From NCBI GenBank assembly GCA_030620005.1, contig JAUXAJ010000005.1, forward strand, positions 1 to 43,556: a DNA stretch of 43,556 nucleotides, read 5' to 3'. This document shows positions 24,342 to 32,134 of this stretch, in pieces; positions within the stretch are counted from its first letter, which is position 1, and each line of letters begins with the position of its first letter. Position numbers and translations under genes: made by a program. Under the pieces are notes generated by a model. That model did no database searches. It saw only the letters and a list, made by a program, of their open reading frames with translations, and was not told the DNA's origin. This DNA comes from Promethearchaeota archaeon (GTDB lineage Archaea; Asgardarchaeota; Lokiarchaeia; Sigynarchaeales; SOKP01).

Positions 24342-27095
24342 TCATTGAATTAAAATTGCCGGTTTTTTTTTCCCAATTGGTCCTCCTTCTTCTATAAAGT
24401 AAGGATCGATAATAGCTGAGATTTGATTAAAATCGTAATGTCGAGGCTGTATCGCCTTTGTTCTGCAAACTGATGCGCATTTTCCACATCCCTTACATAT
24501 TGCGGGATTTATGAAAGCTTTCTTCATTTCCATGCTAACATCCTCAAAATCTTTTGTTGTTTCAACCAAGCTTATGGCCTTAAATTCACATACCTCAACG
24601 CATCTTGCACATCCATTACATTTTTCAGTATTTACTAATAAATCCTTGAAATGACATTCGATTGAAAGCATGAAAGATAAGAACTTTAATTTTGTTGAAC
24701 TGACCTCTTTTAAACTCAAAAAGCGACTGGCTCTCCCAGCAGCGCCATTAGCCTGTGAGATTGACTCTTGTACATTTTTTGGCCATTGAGCACATCCACA
24801 TAAGAATAATCCATGGGTAGCAAAATCTAAAGGTCTTAATTTTGCGTGTGCTTCCAAGAAAAATCCGGTTTTGTCTAAAGGAACATTGAGCATTTTAGCG
24901 AGCTTATCAACATTTTCAGAAGGGATCAGAGGAGTCGAAAGCACGATAAGATCTGTAAAAAATTCTATAAAATTTTTTGGATTAGCTTCATCACGTACTC
25001 TAACTTTATACCTTTCTGGTTCTCCACTCGATTTAATTATTTCTGGCACATTCTTAGGGATATATCTTAAAAATTTAGCAGTCTTCTTTTGTTCTCTGAA
25101 ATAATCTTCAAATTCTTTTTTAGCTATGTGGAGATCTCTGAAAATTACTAGCATTCTAAGCTCTGGTTTTATTTCCTCCAAAATATTGATATTTTTTATA
25201 GAATTGCTGCAACATACGTTTGAACAATAAGAAATTCCATCTTTTTCTCTCGCTCCAACACATAGTATGGTGGTTACATGATTTATGTCTTTAAGCCAAT
25301 CAATATCTCCTTTAATTAATTTCTGTTCTAATTCCATTTGAGTCATTATATTCTTATTTCCTTCGTTATATTGGAAGAGACCTTTAGGCTTATATTCTTG
25401 ACATCCAGTAGCTATAATAATCGTTCCTACAGTTAAGTCGTGAATTTTTTCGCTAGAATCGATAATAGAAGCAAAATAATTGCCAATAGATCCTTGAATG
25501 TCATTTATTTTAGCATCTAAGAAAATTCGAATATTTTCATTTTGCATGACATCTTCTATTATTTCGTTTAGAAACTTTGATGCTTTCTCTTGAATTGGAT
25601 ATAATATATTGATGTGATTTAAATTACCTCCTAAAACCTTATCTCTTTCGACGATATATGTCTTAAATCCTTGGTTAGCAATATTTAATGCGGCTGTCAT
25701 TCCAGAAACACCTCCACCAATTATTAGTGCAGCAGGAGTTATCGTTATAATTTCTTCGTTTTGGGTGATATTCACAATTTTTTTACTTATTTGAGTAAAT
25801 CTCGCAGGACTTAACAGATTGGCCACTTGTGAAGCAACTGCGCTGGCATCGGCTACAGTTTCTGATATATCCATTGGACTTTGACAATAACCAGCTAAGT
25901 ATATTCCATCTTTTGATGATAAAGATTTATTGAAATATGACCTTTCTTGAAAGAAGCCATATTTATCTAGTTCAATATCTAAAATGTTTGCTAGTTTTTG
26001 AGTCCCACTTGAATATACCAATGGTGCCGCTAAGACTACCATATTTGCTAGAAATTCCATATTTTTTCCAGTTCCTAAATCTTTATAACTAATAATTAGA
26101 TCGTTAGTATCTGGATTTTCTGTTATACTATTAATTTTAGTCTGAAAATACTTCACGCCATGAATTTTTTGGGCTTCTTTGGCTAAATTATAGAAATTTT
26201 TTCCAAATGCTCTGAATTTGTGCCTAAAGATATATGGTTCGATGTTTTCCGAACACATCTTAGTAAGGACGGCCTCTTTCACAGTATATAAACAGCAAAC
26301 TCGAGAGCAATACGGAACATTCTCTTCCAAATCTATCGAACCTGCGCATTGAATAAAAGCAACTTTTTTTGGCTCCTCATGGTCGCTTAGCCGCAATACT
26401 TGACCTCCAAAAGGTCCAGTCAAGCATAATATCCTTTCGTACTCTAAGGCGTTTACAACATTTTCATACTTGTAACCCCATCTCTCTGTCAACTCATTTC
26501 CAAGCATATCAAATCCAGTTGCGACAACAACAGCACCAACATTTAATTTGATTTCCAATGGTTTTTGATCAAAATCAATAGCACCAGCTTTACATACTTT
26601 TTCGCATACGCGACATACATCTCTATTTAAGTATAAACATAGTTTAGGATCAATTAAGTATACTGGTGGTGTCGCTTGAGGAAACGGAATATAAATGGAT
26701 TTTCTCTTACCTAGATTCATGTCAAAATCGTTGGGAGATTCTATTTTTGGACATTTTGCCGCACAATCACCACATCCTCGACATTTTGTTTCGTCAACAT
26801 AACGAGGTTTTTTAACAATAGTGACTGTAAAATTTCCAGCTTCTCCATTTACTTTCTTGACTTTAGATAAAGTAAATATTCTAATGTTTGGATTTCTATA
26901 GATTGAAACCATTTTTGGGGCAAGAATACATAATGCACAATCATTTGTAAGAAAAGTTTTTTCAAATTGAGCCATGTGGCCACCAATAGAAGGCCTTTTC
27001 TCAACTAAATATACTTTAAACCCTAAATCAACTAAATCCAATGAAGTTTGTATTCCAGCTATGCCACCACCAATAACTAACACGGAACCTTCCAC
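24342..27095 (-). CDS. hdrA: Tandem HdrA-like flavoprotein (short form, lacks the internal HdrA N-domain)
   Basis: A 917-residue heterodisulfide-reductase subunit A homologue. Module 1 has an FAD-binding GxGxxG (VLVIGGGIAGI, residues 5-15), DCALCILAPKM at about 52-62, a ferredoxin motif CRGCGDCAAKCP near 105, and CRVCEKVCKAGAIDF. Module 2 has a second FAD site (ALIIGGGVSGMTAAL, about 455) and two C-terminal clusters (CNGCARCVEVC and CKGCGKCASVC). Compared with the paralogue at 32135-35224, it lacks about 140 residues carrying the HdrA N-terminal CHCGIN/SCTPRTHE domain. HdrA normally bifurcates electrons through FAD. Starts at GTG with GGAGGT eight bases upstream. It stands alone, so its HdrB/C and MvhD partners are probably shared with other loci. 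Confidence 0.9.
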   Translation of the reverse strand: MEGSVLVIGGGIAGIQTSLDLVDLGFKVYLVEKRPSIGGHMAQFEKTFLTNDCALCILAPKMVSIYRNPNIRIFTLSKVKKVNGEAGNFTVTIVKKPRYVDETKCRGCGDCAAKCPKIESPNDFDMNLGKRKSIYIPFPQATPPVYLIDPKLCLYLNRDVCRVCEKVCKAGAIDFDQKPLEIKLNVGAVVVATGFDMLGNELTERWGYKYENVVNALEYERILCLTGPFGGQVLRLSDHEEPKKVAFIQCAGSIDLEENVPYCSRVCCLYTVKEAVLTKMCSENIEPYIFRHKFRAFGKNFYNLAKEAQKIHGVKYFQTKINSITENPDTNDLIISYKDLGTGKNMEFLANMVVLAAPLVYSSGTQKLANILDIELDKYGFFQERSYFNKSLSSKDGIYLAGYCQSPMDISETVADASAVASQVANLLSPARFTQISKKIVNITQNEEIITITPAALIIGGGVSGMTAALNIANQGFKTYIVERDKVLGGNLNHINILYPIQEKASKFLNEIIEDVMQNENIRIFLDAKINDIQGSIGNYFASIIDSSEKIHDLTVGTIIIATGCQEYKPKGLFQYNEGNKNIMTQMELEQKLIKGDIDWLKDINHVTTILCVGAREKDGISYCSNVCCSNSIKNINILEEIKPELRMLVIFRDLHIAKKEFEDYFREQKKTAKFLRYIPKNVPEIIKSSGEPERYKVRVRDEANPKNFIEFFTDLIVLSTPLIPSENVDKLAKMLNVPLDKTGFFLEAHAKLRPLDFATHGLFLCGCAQWPKNVQESISQANGAAGRASRFLSLKEVSSTKLKFLSFMLSIECHFKDLLVNTEKCNGCARCVEVCEFKAISLVETTKDFEDVSMEMKKAFINPAICKGCGKCASVCRTKAIQPRHYDFNQISAIIDPYFIEEGGPIGKKKPAILIQ

Positions 27096-27718
27096 TTTTA
27101 TTTACCTCCAAATTTTCGTTTAACTTTTTTTAATGAATTGACATGATTGTCAAAAATAAATTACCATTAACTCTCTTAATAAAAATGGCATCATGTAAAT
27201 TTAAATATTTCTATTACAAATGTTGGGAACCGATCAAAAAAAAAGGGTTAGATGCTTCTTTCTCGACATAGAAATGTTTAAATGACCGAGATCTAGCATA
27301 GAATAAAACAATAAAGATCGATTATGGACAATATTCGTGCTCGTGATAAAGTTTTCAGAATAATTTTCTCTTTTGCAACATTATTATCAATTAATTATCG
27401 AAATCGTGCATATTTATTCAAATTCTGATCCTTTTCTTACATAAATAATCTCGTATAAAAGATGAAGGGAAATTAAAAATAACCAAAAGATTTTAAATCT
27501 CCCGAGTTGTTTTTAATGCATTAATACATTTTTTTAGTAAGTATTGTAATCGTTACTAATACTCTTTTCTATTTAAAATTGTTATTTTCATGTTCTATTT
27601 ACTCTTTCTAAATTCATTAATTAGATTATTGCCTATAAGAAACTCTTTTTCATGAAAGCGAGGTACAATAAAATACAATATGAGTGATATTAAAAAAAAA
27701 AAGAGAAAAGTTTTGAGA
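27096..27718. other. Intergenic region without a convincing gene
   Basis: I see no supported coding region. An inverted repeat TTGACA-TGAT-TGTCAA lies at 27138-27153, 43-58 bases upstream of the tandem HdrA start, and could be an operator. A second inverted repeat, TTAGTAA ... TTACTAA, lies at 27534-27559. A 34-codon plus-strand frame near 27324 (MDNIRARDKVFRIIF) lacks signals and is not called. Confidence 0.4.
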
Positions 27719-28150
27719 TTACTCTACTTTTGCTCCACAAAATACGCAGAAGATCCCTCCTGCCTTAACTTTTGTCCCACAACTCGGACAAAATTTAGCC
27801 TGCTCTCCAGTCGGTGTTTTTTCTGCTATGGGAATGGGTTTCATTTCGCCAGTCTTGGAAGAAAATTTGCCTCGTAATTCTCCATCCGCCTTTAAGTCTA
27901 AGATAATCGCTTGGACATCTTTTGTCGTGATACCAGTGTTAGCACTAATCTGTTCGACGGTGGCGTTTGGATTTGCCTCAAACTCGTATTTAACAGCATT
28001 CCTTAACCGACTTCTATTTAAATACGCAGCGACTTGACTTCCAATAATAGATATGCCAATCGCAAGAAGAATTATTCCTGAGACAATATCCAAGTCTATT
28101 AAATTAGTTACCCCCAAAAAATAAATATCCCGGCGAAAACTAAACAGCAA
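27719..28150 (-). CDS. Membrane-anchored winged-helix protein with double-CxxC zinc ribbon
   Basis: An ORF of 143 residues from a TTG. One transmembrane helix (IVSGIILLAIGISIIGSQVAAYL) is followed by a helix-turn-helix-like segment (NPNATVEQISANTGITTKDVQAIILDLKADGEL) and a C-terminal zinc ribbon, CPSCGTKVKAGGIFCVFCG. The TTG at 28150 has no ribosome binding site. GGGGGTAAC occurs about 35 bases inside, and the conserved part seems to begin near LIDLDIVSG, so the true start is probably about 17 codons further in and may be non-ATG. Role unknown; architecture suggests a membrane-tethered regulator or protein-interaction module. Confidence 0.6.
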   Translation of the reverse strand: MLFSFRRDIYFLGVTNLIDLDIVSGIILLAIGISIIGSQVAAYLNRSRLRNAVKYEFEANPNATVEQISANTGITTKDVQAIILDLKADGELRGKFSSKTGEMKPIPIAEKTPTGEQAKFCPSCGTKVKAGGIFCVFCGAKVE

Positions 28151-28474
28151 AATGAAATTCCATCGCTGTATTGGTTCTTTTTATATTTAATACTACTTCA
28201 CCTTATTTTTTTTAAACTTTTCATTCGAATAAAATAATTTTTTTCAATAATCAATAAAATAAATTTTAAAATTATTTCACCTCATATAAGTTTAATTGTT
28301 ATATTCTAACAAAAAACATGTTGATCATTAGTGAAATTGAAAATGATTCTCTGGCAATATTTGTTTTAGAAGAATTACTGCAGAAATATTCCGTATTCGT
28401 CTTGATTTCGTATTTTTAGATTGGAAAAATGTTTTTTTAAGCGTTTTTCTTTTTGCAATTTTTAATTAGGCTAC

Positions 28475-28971
28475 ATGGAAGCAGTGTACGAGAAATTACT
28501 CCCTTACATAGACTTACTAGCCCTTGACATTAAAGAAATGGATTCTCATAAGCATCAAAAATCCAGGGGGTTCCAAACGAAAGAGTCTTGGAAAATGCCG
28601 TTTAGCTTTTAAATCGCGTGAAGATAGACAATATAATGATTTGGATAAGAACGCCTCTCATTCCGGGATATACCGCTACTGAGGAAAACATAAAAGGTAT
28701 CGGAGAACTCATCGTAAGTGAGTTAGAAAATTATCCTGAAAGTTGGGATCTATTAAGCTTCAATTCGCTTTGCAAAGAAAAATATGCTAGGCTAGGCATG
28801 TCGTGGGTTCTTGAAGATCAACAATTAATGACAAGAGAAGTAATGGAGTTCTTAGAAATCGCCAAAAGCTCGGGGGTAAAAAATGTGCAATGGTCTGGTT
28901 TAACAAAGAGAAACGAGGGCGACGAGGAAAAGGAGTCGCGAGCAGACAATTCACAATTACCATCTTGTTAG
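28475..28971 (+). pseudogene. Decayed glycyl-radical-enzyme activase (PflA-like radical SAM), 3' fragment
   Basis: Two frames together encode the C-terminal half of a PflA-type activating enzyme. Frame one from 28475 gives LLPYIDLLALDIKEMDSHKHQK. After a one-base shift near 28566-28570 the second frame gives VPNERVLENAV, a TAG stop, then LLNRVKIDNIMIWIRTPLIPGYTATEENIKGIGE and KEKYARLGMSW. Both match the family (DIKxMDxxxH, IRTPLIPGYN, KYxxLG). The N-terminal third with the CxxxCxxC SAM cluster is missing upstream. Two lesions plus truncation make this a relic. The open part from a GTG at 28618 gives 117 residues but is not expected to work. Bases 28151-28474 hold nothing else I can support. 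Confidence 0.8.
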
Positions 28972-29141
28972 TATATATCACACGAGATATTCGCTTTTTT
29001 ATAGAGTTTCATCTTTTCTTAAGACTTTGCTTAGGATTTTTCTTAATATAAAACGCTATTTGGGAAAATAAAAAGTTAATAAATGAAAATTTTTATGTTA
29101 TGATCATAAAACTTTATATTTAAAAAAATTCCTATAATGGT

Positions 29142-29157
29142 GAGGTAATAAAACATT
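29142..29157 (+). promoter_or_regulatory. Ribosome binding site that fixes an ATT start for the GTPase gene
   Basis: GAGGT at 29142-29146 (within GGTGAGGT) lies eight bases before the ATT at 29155-29157. The frame is closed by TAATAA just upstream and is open from the ATT on, so no ATG, GTG or TTG exists before codon 70. Confidence 0.65.
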
Positions 29158-31434
29158 TTAAGACAAATATTTATCTATAAAAACGATACGCTTTTATATA
29201 AAAGATATTTTGGAAAGGCTCTCCCCAAAGTAATCCTAGATAATTTTATAATAACGATAAGGGAAAACAATTCTTTAGAAACAACTGATCCTGTTCAATC
29301 TTACGAATATAATGAATATAGAATATCATGTATTACAGAAAGAGACCTAAGTTTATTTTTCGTGTTTGTCTCTGACTTAACAGATAATTTTGATGAAATT
29401 GAAAAGGAATTAATGGGGGGCAGGGAAGAATTCTTAAATTTGTTTGCTAACATTTTAGACAAACGGTCCGATTTGAAAGTATTCGAGAAATTTAATTCCA
29501 AAGCTTATTCCATCCACGAAAATATAAGGCCTAAAATAGCTTTAGTAGGGGAGTTAGGAGTTGGAAAAACGACAATTGCCAACTTGGTTAGAACCGAAAC
29601 GATTCCCGTGAAAAACGATCCTAAAAACAACAAAGACATTGCAACGATTAAAATTGGAAATTTGCATTTTGAATTGTGGGATTTTACAGGAGAAGAGAAA
29701 CACGGTTTTCTGTGGAGTAAATTTGTTAAGGGTTGCGATGCTGTAATTTTAATCACGGATTCTACTTTAGAAAATGTTGAAAAAAGCAAGTATTTCTTAG
29801 AAATAATAGAAAAGAGTGCACCGAAATCGTTCCCTGCGGTTTTTGCGAATAAACAAGATTTAGAAAACCCAATAGAGCCTAATCAAATTGAAACAATTTT
29901 GGGCATAAAAACATATTCAACGACTACCAAAAATCCGGAAAATCGAGATAAAATCATTCAGATAATCGTTAATATCTTAGATATGAATCATGAAGTATCT
30001 AATCAATTAATATTAATAAACGAAAGAAAAAAATTGAAAAATGAGTTAGAAAATGCGCAAAATGGAGAAAAATTCGTATTAGCATCTCAGATTATAAGAA
30101 AAATCTTGAATATATGTGCTGAACTTGGAGACAAATCTCTCACAAAGGAATTTGACGAGATTGGGCAAAAAATAAATGAAAAGTTAGAAGAAGAAATGCA
30201 ACCACAAGAACGACCTTCTCCAGCAACGACTGAACCATCAGAAACTCAAGAGGGCCCTCCGAAGGAAAGGCTATTAAAAACTTTAATAACAAACTACATG
30301 AACGAAATTAGGAGCATTACGGTTGTAAATGTTTCTGATCGAGGGGGCACCATAATACTTTCTGTAAACAAAAATGAGTCAGGTGAAATCGAAATAAACA
30401 AAAGCATGTCTGAAATAATTGGAAAAGAAGATGTTATAGATACAAAAGAGATCTTAGTGATATGTCCAACATGTAAAGAAAAGAAAAAGATCACAATTCC
30501 AAAAACAGTTGTGAAAGAAGCAAAAGGTGTAACAACATTTTCAATTCCAAAACAATTAGTTTGCAAGCACCACTTCCAGGTTTTTGTAGATAAAAATTTT
30601 TCTGTACGTGGATACCAAAAAGTCGATTTCAAGATCGATAGTTACACTGACAGAATAATAAATGAATTTGGGACTAGAAGTAACTTTTTTAACATCACCA
30701 CAACAAGCGATCAGAAAATTGCTCACTGTTCGATGGGCATAAATTCGATTTTAACTACAATAGCAGAACCATCTACATCTGATATGAAATTGAGAGTATT
30801 TTCGGAATATGTTGCTGGCAAGGTAGAATTAATACTGGAGGGGAAAGAAAACATCGATGTTAAGATTCCACAGGTAATTAGAGCAATTTCCAAGACTAAA
30901 GGCGGAATACTTCCTAAGGGGGATTATTCCGCAAAAGTTATTTTAATAGGAGATTATAAAGTAGGTAAAACTTCTATAATACGAAGATTTGTTGAAAATC
31001 GTTTTCAAGTGAGTTATAAGGCGACTTTGGGAGTTGACATATCGAAGAAGATGGTGGAAATAGGCGAAGATACAAGAATTAATTTACTAATATGGGATAT
31101 TGCGGGTCAATTAGATCAAATAAAGCCTTATAGGAAGAAATTCTATGAAGGTGCTAGTGTTGCCATCATCGTGTTGGATAGAACTCGAGCAGAAACCATT
31201 AAAGGAGTTGATCTCTGGTATAACGACATTAAAAAATCCGTTCCAAAAGATATAAACATCGTATTGGTTGGAAATAAATCAGATTTGGTTAAAGATTTAA
31301 AAATTAGCGAAGAAGACATGAAAAAGGTTGCTGATCAACATGGTTTTCACTACTTGCTCACATCTGCCAAGACCGCTGAAAATATTAACGACACATTCCT
31401 GTATATAGCCTATAAATTTATAGAATCCGTGTAA
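29155..31434 (+). CDS. Longin domain plus two Ras-superfamily GTPase domains in one protein
   Basis: The ATT at 29155 gives 759 residues; the first standard start codon (GTG 29362) would give 690 and cut the longin domain in half. Residues 1 to about 120 begin LRQIFIYKNDTLLYKRYFGKAL, the Asgard longin-type opening. GTPase 1 (about 125-280) has GELGVGKTT, WDFTGEE, ANKQDL and an Arf-like look. A helical linker and an acidic/proline stretch follow, then a region starting ERLLKTLITNYMNEIRSITVV (possibly roadblock-like) with a zinc-type CPTC at 437-440 and VCKHH. GTPase 2 (about 593-755) is Rab/Ras-like: GDYKVGKTS, TLGVDI, WDIAGQ, VGNKSDL, TSAKT. Role inferred: membrane-associated GTPase signalling. 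Converges on mvhD across a hairpin. Confidence 0.9.
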   Translation: MLRQIFIYKNDTLLYKRYFGKALPKVILDNFIITIRENNSLETTDPVQSYEYNEYRISCITERDLSLFFVFVSDLTDNFDEIEKELMGGREEFLNLFANILDKRSDLKVFEKFNSKAYSIHENIRPKIALVGELGVGKTTIANLVRTETIPVKNDPKNNKDIATIKIGNLHFELWDFTGEEKHGFLWSKFVKGCDAVILITDSTLENVEKSKYFLEIIEKSAPKSFPAVFANKQDLENPIEPNQIETILGIKTYSTTTKNPENRDKIIQIIVNILDMNHEVSNQLILINERKKLKNELENAQNGEKFVLASQIIRKILNICAELGDKSLTKEFDEIGQKINEKLEEEMQPQERPSPATTEPSETQEGPPKERLLKTLITNYMNEIRSITVVNVSDRGGTIILSVNKNESGEIEINKSMSEIIGKEDVIDTKEILVICPTCKEKKKITIPKTVVKEAKGVTTFSIPKQLVCKHHFQVFVDKNFSVRGYQKVDFKIDSYTDRIINEFGTRSNFFNITTTSDQKIAHCSMGINSILTTIAEPSTSDMKLRVFSEYVAGKVELILEGKENIDVKIPQVIRAISKTKGGILPKGDYSAKVILIGDYKVGKTSIIRRFVENRFQVSYKATLGVDISKKMVEIGEDTRINLLIWDIAGQLDQIKPYRKKFYEGASVAIIVLDRTRAETIKGVDLWYNDIKKSVPKDINIVLVGNKSDLVKDLKISEEDMKKVADQHGFHYLLTSAKTAENINDTFLYIAYKFIESV

Positions 31435-31590
31435 AGAGCATCATTATCGTCTCCAATTATAATTCCGCTTTTAGCATTTTTACCAAGTATTTACTCTCGA
31501 AATCATCATTCTTAATTCACAATAAAAGAATTCTTTTTCTTTTCATTTGGAGTATGATCATTTAATCATTTAATGATTTCTCGTTCTTAA

Positions 31591-31611
31591 CCACTTCCTA
31601 AAGAGAAGTGG
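31591..31611. terminator. Stem-loop between convergent genes
   Basis: CCACTTC pairs with GAAGTGG (7 bp, loop of 7), followed on the plus strand by a T-rich run (ATTTCTTTT). It lies between the GTPase stop and the mvhD stop and could end transcription in either direction. A nearby perfect palindrome AATCATT-T-AATGATT (31563-31577) may add to it. Confidence 0.5.
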
Positions 31612-31665
31612 ATTTCTTTTCCATTTTAAAATTCAGAAATTAAGGAAAGAATTCAAGATAAATGT

Positions 31666-32106
31666 TTAGATCGATTGTAAAGGACCTAATTGTTTTATTT
31701 GATTAGTAAATTCTATAATTAATTCAGCAAATCTTTTTCCTTCAGAGGCGCTTACCCATTCTAATCTCACACGTTTTTCATTAATTCCTAGCTGTTTTAT
31801 AATTATTTGATGGAGTCCTTTGAATCTATCTCGTGTATATTCATTGCCGGAAATGTAATGGCAATCACCTATGTGGCATCCACTAATAAGCACGCCATCT
31901 GCTCCGTCCTTCAAGGCTTTTAAAACAAAAGAAGGTTCCACCCTTCCAGAACACATCACGCGCACAATTCTAATGTTTGGAGGATATTGAAATCGTGATA
32001 CGCCTGCTAAATCGGCTCCTGCGTACGAGCACCAGTTGCAACAGAAAACAAGCAGCTCGGGCGTCCAACCTTCCTCCTTTTTTCCTTTTTTTTTTGATTT
32101 TGACAT
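31666..32106 (-). CDS. mvhD: MvhD-type iron-sulfur delta subunit (all-cysteine form)
   Basis: A 146-residue protein of the MvhD/VhuD family. This [2Fe-2S] subunit hands electrons from hydrogenase or another donor to HdrA. Hallmarks: VFCCNWCSYAGADLAGVSR at the N-terminus, IRVMCSGRV (here VRVMCSGRVEP), GADGVLISGCHIGDCHYISGN and RLEWVSASEGKRFAEL. A basic extension (KSKKKGKKEEG) precedes the core. AAGGAA lies five bases before the ATG. It is the third gene of the HdrD-like/HdrA/MvhD operon, 28 bases after hdrA. Unlike the copy at 41784-42197 it has cysteine at both selenocysteine positions. Confidence 0.95.
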   Translation of the reverse strand: MSKSKKKGKKEEGWTPELLVFCCNWCSYAGADLAGVSRFQYPPNIRIVRVMCSGRVEPSFVLKALKDGADGVLISGCHIGDCHYISGNEYTRDRFKGLHQIIIKQLGINEKRVRLEWVSASEGKRFAELIIEFTNQIKQLGPLQSI

Positions 32107-32134
32107 AGTAATTCCTTTTTAAATAATTCTTCAA

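Noticed and set aside
27660..27877. Plus-strand 65-codon ORF overlapping the zinc-ribbon gene
   Set aside because: It is antisense to the well-supported zinc-ribbon and helix-turn-helix coding sequence.
28318..28419. Plus-strand 33-codon ORF (MLIISEIENDSLAIFVLEELL)
   Set aside because: Short, without ribosome binding site or TATA context, and not clearly part of the activase relic.
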